Source: M0108 sp044228795 (GTDB lineage Bacteria; Pseudomonadota; Gammaproteobacteria; Chromatiales; Chromatiaceae). Taken from it: a stretch of DNA of 64,000 bases. The translations under genes and the position numbers were made by a program. Location: positions 1-64,000 of the forward strand of contig JBGAUE010000004.1 in the NCBI GenBank assembly GCA_044228795.1, in the 5' to 3' direction. Shown here one piece after another: positions 23,721 to 32,392 of this stretch (positions are counted from its first letter, which is position 1; every line of letters starts with the position of its first letter). The notes under the pieces are model-generated. The model saw only the letters and a program-made list of their open reading frames with translations, was not told where the DNA came from and searched no databases.

Positions 23721-24760
23721 GACCGGCCCTCCTTTTTGGCGCCATAGACCCGCGGTTGGGTCGCGGCGGCAATCAGGGGCGCGGCGGCGTTGGCGACCAG
23801 GATGGCGTACATGATGCCCTCGGTGAGGCCGCCGAAGAGGCGGATGACGACCGTAAGGGCGCCGATGAAGAGGCCGTAGAGGAGGGCGCCCCAGGGGGTT
23901 TCTGGTGATCCGACCATATCGCTGGCCATGAACCAGGCCCCCAGCATAAGGCCGCCCGAAAAGAGGACGAACCAGGGTGTCGGGTAGAGGTGGCCATCAT
24001 AGAGCCACAGGGGCAGGGCGACGAGGACGGCCCCCGCCATGACGCCCAGGGGGATTCGCCAATCCAACATGCGCTGGTAGGCGAGATAGAGGCCGCAAAC
24101 CAGGATGAGGGCGGCGGAGGTTTCCCCCGCCGAGCCTGGGACCAGGCCGAGGAAAAGGTCCCAGGAATTGGCCTCGATTTGTTGAAACTTCTGGAGGGCC
24201 ATGGGGGTGGCGCCAGTAAAGCTATCGATGCCCAGACCGGAGAGCCAGTCCATGACCGGGATGGGCTTCATCAGGGGAGGGGTCAGGGTCGAGGGGATGA
24301 GCTCCGTGAACCGGCCAGGGGCGAGGCTGGGGGTCCAGGTAGTGATAGCAACCGGAAAGGCTGCCTGGGCGAAGGCTCGACCCACCAGGGCCGCGTTCAT
24401 GACATTGAAGCCGAGACCTCCAAAGAGGGCCTTGCCCAACCCCACGCCGACAAAAGCCGCTACTGCTGCCATCCAAAGGGGAAAGCCCGGCGGCAGGGTC
24501 AGACCAAGGAGCAGGCCTGTGATAACCACGCTCCAGTCCCCCAGGCTATTGCCCCGGTCGGAGAGGCGCACGAACAGATATTCGGTGGCCATGGCTACGC
24601 CCGTGGTGGTGACTAGCAGGAGCAGGACGCTGAGTCCAAACTGGAAGACAGCGAAGGCACAAATGGGAATCAGGGCCATGACCACGGTGCGCATGATTTG
24701 CGGCACGGTCACGGCCCGCTTAAGGTGCGGGGAGGTGCGAATCTCGATGAGTCTGGGCAT
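23717..24760 (-). CDS. rnfD: Rnf electron transport complex subunit D (covalent FMN)
   Basis: A 347-residue polytopic membrane protein. SPHLKRAVTVPQIMRTVVMA is the typical start, and DSFTGATPMALQ is the flavinylation motif with Thr185 as the FMN attachment site. Around ten helices are expected. It forms the main ion-translocating part with RnfA and RnfE. The gene sits 9 bases after rnfC and overlaps rnfG by 4 bases. Confidence 0.95.
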   Translation of the reverse strand: MPRLIEIRTSPHLKRAVTVPQIMRTVVMALIPICAFAVFQFGLSVLLLLVTTTGVAMATEYLFVRLSDRGNSLGDWSVVITGLLLGLTLPPGFPLWMAAVAAFVGVGLGKALFGGLGFNVMNAALVGRAFAQAAFPVAITTWTPSLAPGRFTELIPSTLTPPLMKPIPVMDWLSGLGIDSFTGATPMALQKFQQIEANSWDLFLGLVPGSAGETSAALILVCGLYLAYQRMLDWRIPLGVMAGAVLVALPLWLYDGHLYPTPWFVLFSGGLMLGAWFMASDMVGSPETPWGALLYGLFIGALTVVIRLFGGLTEGIMYAILVANAAAPLIAAATQPRVYGAKKEGRS

Positions 24761-24769
24761 GGTGGACGC

Positions 24770-26122
24770 TCAGTGGACTTTCTTCTTTTGGTCGCGGTTG
24801 ATGGCCTTGGCAATACGGAAGTACTGGGTCAGGGGGATGTTAGAGGGGCAGACGTAGGCGCAGCAGCCACATTCGAAACACTGATCCAGAAAATACACCC
24901 TGGCCATGCGGTCGTATTCCCGGTGCTGGGCCAATTGACCCAGCATGGAGGGGTTTAGGTTTACGGGGCAGGCCTCCAGGCAGGCCGAGCAGTGGATGCA
25001 GGGCAGGACCTGGCGGTGGGCCAGGTCGGGGTGTTCGACATCCAGGACCACGACACCTGAGACGGCCTTAGTCACCGGTACGTCCAGGGAGGCTACCGAC
25101 ATGCCCATCATGGGTCCGCCGAGGATTACCTCGTGGGCCTGGTCGGTCATTTTGGTCTGTTCGAGGAGGAAGCGCAGGGGGGTGCCGATGGGGACCCGGT
25201 AATTACCCGGTTTCAGGACGCCTGGGCCGCTCACGGTTACGACGCGCTCGATGAGTCCGCGGCTGAGAGGCAAGAGGTCGCCCATCTGGGCTAGGGTGGC
25301 GACGTTGTAAACGGCAATGCCAACATCCGCTGGCAAGCCGCCTGCGGGCACCTCCCAGCCAAAGAGGCTTTTGATCAGGATCTTTTCGGCGCCTTGGGGG
25401 TATTTGGTCTCTACCGTTGCGACCGTGACCTGGATGTCCTGGGGCAGACGTTCCCGCAGTTTGGCCACGGCGTCGGGCTTATTGTCCTCGACGCCGATCA
25501 CGGCCCGGGTCGCGCCGGTTGCCCGCATGGCGATGCGGATGCCGGCCATGATGCTGTCCGCCTGCTCCAGCATGACCCGATGGTCGCAGGTCAGGTAGGG
25601 CTCGCACTCGCAACCATTAACCACCAGCGTTTCGATCTTGCGCCCCTCGGGGGGCTTCATCTTGACGTGGCTCGGAAAGGCGGCGCCGCCCAGCCCCACC
25701 AGTCCGGAGGAACGTACGGCATAGATGAGTTCGTCCGCCGTCAGAACCGATAGGTCGCGGGGCATGTCGTAGAGAACTTCCTGGTTAGAGGCGCGATGAA
25801 CCTTGAGGAAGATGGCGGGGATACGGGGCCCCTCCGGCGTGGGCGCCAGGTCGATGGCGCGGATGACTCCATCCGCGGGTGCATGGACGGGCACGGAAAA
25901 GAAGCCATCGGCCTCGGCGATCGGCTCGCCACGGACCACCTCCTGGCCGGCCTTGACGATGGGTCGGGAGGGCGCACCCCGGTGCTGTGACAGTGGCAGG
26001 ACCAGTTCCGGTGCGAAAGACAGTCGCCGGATAGGCTTGTCTGCGGTCTGCTCCTTATGCTCCACGGGGTGGATGCCGTGGTCGAAGGTCCTGCGCGAGC
26101 TAAAGAGGTTCAAAAGGCCCAT
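24770..26122 (-). CDS. rnfC: Rnf electron transport complex subunit C (NADH/FMN/2x[4Fe-4S])
   Basis: A 450-residue soluble subunit that exchanges electrons with NAD(H). GLVGLGGAAFPSHVKM is the FMN/NADH-site glycine-rich region, and GEPIAEADGFFSVPVHAPAD the N-terminal barrel. Two [4Fe-4S] motifs follow: CIHCSACLEACPVNLNP and CFECGCCAYVCPSNIPL. It lacks the long Ala/Lys-rich C-terminal extension of E. coli RsxC and ends soon after the second cluster, like clostridial RnfC. It lies downstream of the PFOR gene, separated by 78 bases holding a strong GC hairpin. Confidence 0.95.
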   Translation of the reverse strand: MGLLNLFSSRRTFDHGIHPVEHKEQTADKPIRRLSFAPELVLPLSQHRGAPSRPIVKAGQEVVRGEPIAEADGFFSVPVHAPADGVIRAIDLAPTPEGPRIPAIFLKVHRASNQEVLYDMPRDLSVLTADELIYAVRSSGLVGLGGAAFPSHVKMKPPEGRKIETLVVNGCECEPYLTCDHRVMLEQADSIMAGIRIAMRATGATRAVIGVEDNKPDAVAKLRERLPQDIQVTVATVETKYPQGAEKILIKSLFGWEVPAGGLPADVGIAVYNVATLAQMGDLLPLSRGLIERVVTVSGPGVLKPGNYRVPIGTPLRFLLEQTKMTDQAHEVILGGPMMGMSVASLDVPVTKAVSGVVVLDVEHPDLAHRQVLPCIHCSACLEACPVNLNPSMLGQLAQHREYDRMARVYFLDQCFECGCCAYVCPSNIPLTQYFRIAKAINRDQKKKVH

Positions 26123-26166
26123 GATTTGCTAAACCTTTACGCCGTTTCGCCACTAGGATACCGGGG

Positions 26167-26188
26167 CCGGCCCGCCGGGGCGGGCCGG
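26167..26188 (-). other. GC-rich hairpin between the PFOR gene and rnfC
   Basis: CCGGCCCGCC (26167-26176) is followed after two bases by its exact complement (26179-26188). There is no T-run on either strand, so it is not a plain terminator. Placed between the stop of the PFOR gene and rnfC it could stabilise an mRNA end, act as an attenuator, or set different levels of PFOR and Rnf subunits. Confidence 0.6.
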
Positions 26189-26200
26189 ATGAGGACCGGA

Positions 26201-29200
26201 CTACTGATATTTAGCCGCCCGGGTGAGGAGCTTGTCCAGATCCTTTTCCGCCGGATTGAAGGGCGTTCCGGGATGGATACAGCTTGCAGTGCACTTCTCG
26301 GCCGCCTTGACGATATCCTTAAAGGGGCCGGCCTTAGGATCCAAAACAATGGCCTGCTTCTGAGCATTGTAGGCGAACATCTTGGGGTTGATGTTCATGC
26401 ATTCGTCGCAGGCGGTACACTCGGGGCTTTCGATCCAGACGGGTTCCCAGCCGCCCGCGGCGGCGGGAGCGCCTGGGATGGCTATGCCCGTGCCGTTGCC
26501 ACCTTGGCTGGGGGGGAAGTCCGCCAGGATCCCGGCACCGGCATCGCCCATGGCCAAGGCGAGCAGGCTGGATGTCAGCTTTTGGGCTATCTCGGCCTTG
26601 GCCTGATTGCGCACCGCCTCCTCGTCAAATTGGTGGTCAAGCCCCACCAAGCCGCGTAGTTGCCGCCAGAAGCCGCGCCGCTCCTCGCAGGAGAGGACCA
26701 ACTCCTGGGACACCAGGGCACGCATCAAGCGGTACTTGCCATCCACGCCCCAGATGAAGGGGAATTTACCATCGCGCTCCTCGGCGTCCAGGTCCAGGAA
26801 CTCATGCAGCGGCACCATGGCGTCGTTCCAGGTCTCCGGAGGGGCCTTGCGGAAGTGCTTGCGGAAGCGGCCCTCGGTCATGGCGAAGTCGGCGAAGGTC
26901 ATGGGCACCTCCATCCGCTGTTCCTTGCCGGCCTCGTCCTGGTACTGGATGGCCCACGAGATCCAGTCGTCCTCCAGGTTGGGGTTGCCCTCGATGGAAC
27001 AGCACTCCTCGAAGGTGGTGCCGGCATCCGGGTCGTAGCGGAAGAGGGGGTAGGCCCGGGACTCCACCGCCAGGCGGCTCTGATGCTCGGAGCTGTCGTC
27101 GGGAACACCGTGTTCCGGCTGGCAGACCGCGTAGATATTGAACAGGGCTGGACGGTGGCTGTTGAGGCCGTCGATATAACCCTCCAGCAGGTGGCTCAGG
27201 TGGGAGATAGAACCCTGGAGCACGAAGCTGGTGCGATGGGCCATGCCAATGAGGCCCATCTCCTTGCGGATCTCAGTCTTGCCCTTCCAGACCTTGCCGT
27301 AAGGGGCCATGTCCGCCACCTGGCCGATGAAGCCGGAGGTACAGGATTGCCCGCCCGTATTGGAATAGGCCTGGGTGTCGAGGACCAGGACCTTGATGGG
27401 CATACCGGACATGAGGGCCCGGGACAGGTTCTGGAAGCCGATGTCGTACATGGCACCGTCGCCGCCGATGCTCACCACGGGGGGGCAGAGGCGCCACTCC
27501 TCCTCGGTGAAATCCTTCCAATTAAAATAGGTCAGGAAGGCCTGGTGCTCGGCGGCCTGATAGCCCTTGTCCAGCTCGATCCGGGCCATGCGCAGGGCCT
27601 TGAAGCCTTCGGCCATCTTGCCCATGTGGCCCTCGAAGATGCCCATGGCGACCGAGGGTGAATCCTGGAAGAGGTGGCTGGTCCAGGGGAAGGGGTAGGG
27701 ATTGTAGGGGTAGGTCGAACCCCAGACCGAGGTACAGCCCGTCGAATTGATCACGCCCATTTCGGCGCGGGGCTGGGCGTCCGTGTAGCGGCCCTTGAGG
27801 TCGCGTAACTGGCCCAACAGCCGGGTCACCCAGCCGAGCCACTCGGGATCGACGGGGTGGGTCTTGCGGCCCTGGTCGAGCTGGGCGGACAGATCGCCGA
27901 GGGTGATGTCCTTGTCATGGTTGTCATCCAGCACCTTGGCGATGGCGGCGGTATTGGTGAGGTCCACGCAGGCCGCCAGCTTGAGCCGCACATGGGTCTC
28001 CAGCCGGTTGATGAGATCGTCAATCTCCGCGAGGTGCTGTTTGATGCGCGGCTGCATCAGGGCGGTGACGGTGCCGGTGAAGAGATGGATGACCGTCTTT
28101 TCGCCGCAGCCCATGCAGGCGCCATCGCCGGAGACCATGGACTGATAATTGCGCTTGTCGAGGAGCAGGGTTTCCAGGGCGCCGACCTTCTCGTTGAGGT
28201 CATCAATGCGGATAAAGTCAGGATGGGTGGTCGGCAGGTTAAGCCAGAAGCCCCACCGGGCCTGCATCTCGGTGATCGCCTGTTCGGTTTGGGGTTCGGC
28301 CACCAGTGCGCCATCCTCACAGACCTCGATACACTCCATACAGCCCTTGCAGGTATAGGGGTTGATGGTGATACTGAAGAGGCCGCCGCTGCCTTTTTCC
28401 TTCTTTTCGCGGTTGGTCCAGTAGGGCTTGGTGACGGCGAGCTGAAAGTCGGCCAAGGCCGTCAGGAAGAGCCCCATCTCCTTTTCCAGGGCTGCTTTCT
28501 GCTCACCCTCCAACTCGGAGGCGGCCAGGGTCTCCAATACCGCCTGGTCGAGCAGGATGCGGGTACTGGCGCTCTCGCCCGCCCCTTCCAGCAAGTCCCG
28601 TAGCCGCTTCTCGACCTTGCGGGTCTCCCGGCGCAGGTACTGGGTGGGCATGCCCTTCTCGACGCGCTGGATGGCGGTATTGAAGATCTCCGCCAGGGTA
28701 TTCACCAGGCCGGGGATGGCGCTGTCTGGACAGGTGGCGAAGCAGCCGCCGCAGGCGGTGCAGTTCTCGGGGATGAACCTGGGATAATCGAAGCGGATCT
28801 GGGTCATGTCCCGATAGACCCCCGTGGCGACCGGCATCAGGCTCAGGGCCAGGTAGGGGTCCGCCAGGTTGCTGTTGCCGCGGCCGGTCGCGTAGAAGTA
28901 ACCGGTCTGTCGCCAGAAGCGGTGGACGTCGGAGATAAAGCCATCCCCCTCCGGCAGTTGCTTGAGCATGATGGGCAACTTCGGCGTCTTGTGAGGGACG
29001 AGTTGGCCGGTGGAGAAGGGCTTGTCCTTGATCTCGACGATCTCATCGAAACCGCGGCGCACCACGCGCAGGTTGTCCTGCACCACGCGCTCGCCCTTGC
29101 CGCCGAATTTGGACCTTAGCTGGTCTTCGATGGCCTGGAAGAGGCCATTCTCGTCGAGGCCGGCGCGCTCCATCAGCGGTGAGGCGGCGAAGAAGGCACC

Positions 29201-31126
29201 CTGGAAGGCATTGCCCTGCATGCGGAACTGAAGTTCCACGTCGGAGGCCTCGTCACGGGCGATCTTGAAGCCATCGACGTAGAAGACCTGGATTTCGTTG
29301 TCGATGATGAAGCGCCGCGCCTGGACGGGGAAGGTGGCCCAGACCGCCTCCGCGGTGTCCAGGCTGGACTGGATGATGAAGACGCCACCCTTTTTCAAAC
29401 CCGAGATGGGGTTGGAATGGGTGAAGACGTTGGGGTCGGGTGACATCACCACGTCGACATAGGTGTATTCGCAGTTGAGGCGGATGGCCTCGGGGGCTGC
29501 GGACAGGAAATAGGTGGTGGGCTGCCCCTTTTTCTCAGAGCCGTACTTGGGGTTGGCGCGGATGTCGAAGCCCAGCAGGTCATAGAGGGTCATGGCCAGA
29601 TTCTTGCCCGTGGTCACCGCGCCCCAGCCACCCACCGAGTGCAGACGCACCGTGATGGCGCCCTTGGGGAGCAGGTTCGGGTTCTCGCTGCCCTTGAGGG
29701 CTAGGTTCAACGCGTCGGGATAGGCCTCGCTCAGGGCCTGGAGGCGGATCTCCTCCTTGGGGTCCGTCGCGTCGCGCATGAAGTCGATCGACAGATAGAA
29801 GAACCGCTGGCGGCGACCCGTCGGCAACATATTCTCGATGGCGGCAATCAGGCCCTCGGGCTGGAGGTCCCGGGAGCCCAGGCCGTAGCAGCCGGAATAG
29901 AGGCGCGGCATGTCACCGGATTTGTAGGTGGCGTAGCCGGGGAAGGGCAGGCGCTCGTCGCGGCCGATAGTGCCATTTTCCAGGCACTTGGTGAGGGCCG
30001 CCCGGACCTCGCGCATTATGGGCAGGTCTTCCGCCAGGGGCTGGTCCGTTCTTTCCAGTACGGCCACGCCAGCCCGGCCCTTGAGGAGGGCGCCGAGGAG
30101 GTCGCCGGGGAAGGGGCGGTACATGGTGAGATTGACCACGCCGACCTTGAATTTGCGCGTCTCGCGCAGGTAGTCGGCCACGGCCTCAGCCTGGAGGATC
30201 ATGCTGCCCTGACCCAGAATGACGTATTCGGCGTCATCCATCTTGTAGCCCCGGATACGGCGGTAACGGCGGCCGGTGAGGGCAAAGTATTCATCCATCG
30301 CCTGGTCGGTGAGGGAGGCGATATGCTGGAAAAAATAGGGCCTTTGGGCGGCAACCGCCTGCATGTAGGCGTCCTGATTCTGTACCGGGCCCGACACCAT
30401 GGGTTTGTCCACATCCCAGACCTCGGGCACCCGCCGCCGGGTCTCGCCATAGACCAGCTTCTGGGCCGGGGTCGGACAAGGGATGATGTCCGCGGGACGG
30501 CCGAGGAATTCCGCCACCAGGGCCCGTTCGGGGACCATGAGGGGTTCGATCAGGTGGGTGGTGAGGAAGCCGTCCTGGGCTACCACTGCCGGCGTTAGGG
30601 AGAGTTCCGCGACCTTGCGGGCGATGAGGTTGAGATCCGCCGCCTCCTGGGTGTTCTTACCGAATACCTGAAAGAAGCCCGTGTCATCGATGCAGTGATA
30701 GTCGTCGTGGGCGCAGTGGACGTTGAGGCTGGCCTTAGTGATGGCGCGGCAACCCATGTTGAGCACGTAGGGGAGGCGCTTGCCGACGGCCCCGTACAGG
30801 GATTCGTGCATGAAGGCCACGCCCTGGGCGGAGGAGAAGTTGGTGGCGCGCAGACCGGTCATAGACATGCCGGCGGTAACGGCCGCGGCGGCATGCTCGG
30901 ACTCGGGTTCTATGAAAATCAGCGGCTTACCGGAAATGTTGAGGTGGCCCTTGGCGACCTCCTCGGCCCAATACTCGCCCATCTGGGTAGAGGGGGTGAT
31001 GGGGTAGGCGCCAGCGGCGTCCGAGGCCTCCCGCTCGCAGAGGATGACGGCGCTGTTGCCGTCCATCGCTTGGCGGATGCCAGGATACTTGAAGGGCTTC
31101 TCGTCTTTTTTTCCGAATATGGCCAT
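26201..31126 (-). CDS. Giant pyruvate:ferredoxin (flavodoxin) oxidoreductase with extra C-terminal ferredoxin domain
   Basis: A 1641-residue single-chain PFOR, about 450 residues longer than usual NifJ (about 1180). Order: pyrimidine-binding and domain II (1-430; SEHAAAAVTAGMSMTGLRAT), gamma domain (about 490-680; HSVGGWGAVTTGKNLAMTLY), ferredoxin domain with CTACGGCFATCP (about 790) and CKGCMECIEVC (about 927), and the TPP domain (about 1000-1420; GACMGCGEK, STGCTSVWG and a Cys near 1310 for the proximal cluster; GDGAMYDIGFQNLSRAL for Mg-TPP). At about 1567 an extra ferredoxin-like domain follows (CTACDECMNINPKMF...KCTASCIHPG). Insertions separate the two ferredoxin motifs (about 125 residues) and split the TPP domain after GACMGCGEK (about 90 residues). 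It oxidises pyruvate, or makes it in reverse; another 2-oxoacid is possible. It sits between rnfB and rnfC. Confidence 0.9.
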   Translation of the reverse strand: MAIFGKKDEKPFKYPGIRQAMDGNSAVILCEREASDAAGAYPITPSTQMGEYWAEEVAKGHLNISGKPLIFIEPESEHAAAAVTAGMSMTGLRATNFSSAQGVAFMHESLYGAVGKRLPYVLNMGCRAITKASLNVHCAHDDYHCIDDTGFFQVFGKNTQEAADLNLIARKVAELSLTPAVVAQDGFLTTHLIEPLMVPERALVAEFLGRPADIIPCPTPAQKLVYGETRRRVPEVWDVDKPMVSGPVQNQDAYMQAVAAQRPYFFQHIASLTDQAMDEYFALTGRRYRRIRGYKMDDAEYVILGQGSMILQAEAVADYLRETRKFKVGVVNLTMYRPFPGDLLGALLKGRAGVAVLERTDQPLAEDLPIMREVRAALTKCLENGTIGRDERLPFPGYATYKSGDMPRLYSGCYGLGSRDLQPEGLIAAIENMLPTGRRQRFFYLSIDFMRDATDPKEEIRLQALSEAYPDALNLALKGSENPNLLPKGAITVRLHSVGGWGAVTTGKNLAMTLYDLLGFDIRANPKYGSEKKGQPTTYFLSAAPEAIRLNCEYTYVDVVMSPDPNVFTHSNPISGLKKGGVFIIQSSLDTAEAVWATFPVQARRFIIDNEIQVFYVDGFKIARDEASDVELQFRMQGNAFQGAFFAASPLMERAGLDENGLFQAIEDQLRSKFGGKGERVVQDNLRVVRRGFDEIVEIKDKPFSTGQLVPHKTPKLPIMLKQLPEGDGFISDVHRFWRQTGYFYATGRGNSNLADPYLALSLMPVATGVYRDMTQIRFDYPRFIPENCTACGGCFATCPDSAIPGLVNTLAEIFNTAIQRVEKGMPTQYLRRETRKVEKRLRDLLEGAGESASTRILLDQAVLETLAASELEGEQKAALEKEMGLFLTALADFQLAVTKPYWTNREKKEKGSGGLFSITINPYTCKGCMECIEVCEDGALVAEPQTEQAITEMQARWGFWLNLPTTHPDFIRIDDLNEKVGALETLLLDKRNYQSMVSGDGACMGCGEKTVIHLFTGTVTALMQPRIKQHLAEIDDLINRLETHVRLKLAACVDLTNTAAIAKVLDDNHDKDITLGDLSAQLDQGRKTHPVDPEWLGWVTRLLGQLRDLKGRYTDAQPRAEMGVINSTGCTSVWGSTYPYNPYPFPWTSHLFQDSPSVAMGIFEGHMGKMAEGFKALRMARIELDKGYQAAEHQAFLTYFNWKDFTEEEWRLCPPVVSIGGDGAMYDIGFQNLSRALMSGMPIKVLVLDTQAYSNTGGQSCTSGFIGQVADMAPYGKVWKGKTEIRKEMGLIGMAHRTSFVLQGSISHLSHLLEGYIDGLNSHRPALFNIYAVCQPEHGVPDDSSEHQSRLAVESRAYPLFRYDPDAGTTFEECCSIEGNPNLEDDWISWAIQYQDEAGKEQRMEVPMTFADFAMTEGRFRKHFRKAPPETWNDAMVPLHEFLDLDAEERDGKFPFIWGVDGKYRLMRALVSQELVLSCEERRGFWRQLRGLVGLDHQFDEEAVRNQAKAEIAQKLTSSLLALAMGDAGAGILADFPPSQGGNGTGIAIPGAPAAAGGWEPVWIESPECTACDECMNINPKMFAYNAQKQAIVLDPKAGPFKDIVKAAEKCTASCIHPGTPFNPAEKDLDKLLTRAAKYQ

Positions 31127-31235
31127 GTTCTTCTCAGCGGTCTGGTAGGAGTGAGTCCCGGCTCTGGGTGGCGCGGGTGATCCGGATTTTTATTGGGTAA
31201 GGCATTGGGAAAATCGAGATTCGGGAGATGGCCGG

Positions 31236-32132
31236 CTAAGCCCGTGCCACCGGCAGCGGCTTGGTGTTCACGGGCTTGAGGGCCTCCTTGCGGACCACCT
31301 TGCGCGCGTCCTTGCCCTTTTCTATCTTGCCGCCCTTTTCCAGCCAGACGATGGCGCCAGTGGGGCAGCGCTCGATGGCGACGCGGGAGGCGAGGCTGTT
31401 CTTGGTGTAATCGATGACCGCCAGATTGTCACGAATCTCGATTAAGCCCTCAGGGGAGTCCTGGGCGCAGCGACCACAAGCGGTGCAGATGACGCTGCAT
31501 TCGGCCTCGGCCTCATCGCCGAATTCCCGGTTTTTGCAGGCTACCCAGAGCTGGTGACTGACGGGTTGCAGGCTGAAGAGGTCCTTGGGGCAGACCTCGA
31601 CGCAATCGTTGCAGGCGGTGCAATCGGTCTCGCTGACGATCGGCAGGCCGTACCGGTTCATGTGAATGGCTTTAAAGTCACAGACCTGCTCGCAGTCGCC
31701 CATGCCCAGGCAGCCCCAGGAACAGCCCTTGCCACCACCGGAGACCATGGCCGCGGCCCGGCAGGAATTGATGCCACCGTAAGAGGCACGGATGTAAGCG
31801 ACGTGGGTGCCCCCGGCGCAGGCCAAGCGGGCGACCTGTTTCTCCAGGTGGCCCATTTCGACGCCCAGGAAGTTGGCGATGACCTGGTTCATGTCCTTGG
31901 AGTTGACCGTGCACTTGCCCGGCTCGATCTCCCGCTTTACCAGGAGCTCGGCGAAGGGACGGCAACCCGCTGTACCGCAGGCACCGCAGTTGGCATGGGG
32001 CAAGAGTTCCTCGACCTGGTCGATACGCGGGTCCTCGAAGACGAAGAGATGCTTATTGGCCACCACCAGGATGGAGGCCAACATCAGGCCCAGGGTACTC
32101 ATGAAGGCCACGGCAACGAAAATAGACACCAT
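31236..32132 (-). CDS. rnfB: Rnf electron transport complex subunit B, long multi-cluster form
   Basis: A 298-residue RnfB with an N-terminal helix (VSIFVAVAFMSTLGLMLASI), the Fe-S domain ANCGACGTAGCRPFAELL, and a long ferredoxin part with many Cys: CSWGCLGMGDCEQVCDF, CTACNDCVEVCPKDLF, CSVICTACGRC and a final CPTGAI. E. coli RsxB has 192 residues and two ferredoxin clusters; this one has the longer clostridial/Bacteroidetes-like design. RnfB is the entry point for ferredoxin electrons. The start is ATG 32132, after an AAGGTGG ribosome-binding site; the open frame extends to 32198 without family-like sequence. It is the first gene of the operon; the PFOR gene follows after 109 bases. Confidence 0.93.
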   Translation of the reverse strand: MVSIFVAVAFMSTLGLMLASILVVANKHLFVFEDPRIDQVEELLPHANCGACGTAGCRPFAELLVKREIEPGKCTVNSKDMNQVIANFLGVEMGHLEKQVARLACAGGTHVAYIRASYGGINSCRAAAMVSGGGKGCSWGCLGMGDCEQVCDFKAIHMNRYGLPIVSETDCTACNDCVEVCPKDLFSLQPVSHQLWVACKNREFGDEAEAECSVICTACGRCAQDSPEGLIEIRDNLAVIDYTKNSLASRVAIERCPTGAIVWLEKGGKIEKGKDARKVVRKEALKPVNTKPLPVARA

Positions 32133-32392
32133 TGTTGGCCACCTTTGATGTCGGCCTCTGGGAGGAGAGGCAATGAGGAATGGTTGCTGGCGGGGCACTA
32201 CTGGGTAGGCGCCGCCCTTTGGGTTGGCTCGGCGGAGACACCGGCGAACAGGGCGCGAATCCTAGCGCTGTGAAAATCCAGTACTAATTTACACCTTGAT
32301 GATTTATTTAAAAAACTAATTATATAAATCCATTGTATTGCAGCGCAGCATAGAAAGCCAGGGATCACTATGACCACGAATTAGGGTTGAGC
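32133..32392 (-). promoter_or_regulatory. Upstream region of the rnfB-PFOR-rnf operon
   Basis: This 260-base region contains an AT-rich block at 32280-32350, in contrast to the surrounding GC-rich sequence. On the minus strand it includes TATAAT (plus-strand 32319-32324), a candidate -10 element about 187 bases before rnfB; no good -35 is visible at the expected spacing. The long leader suggests possible regulation. The position is an inference. Confidence 0.35.
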
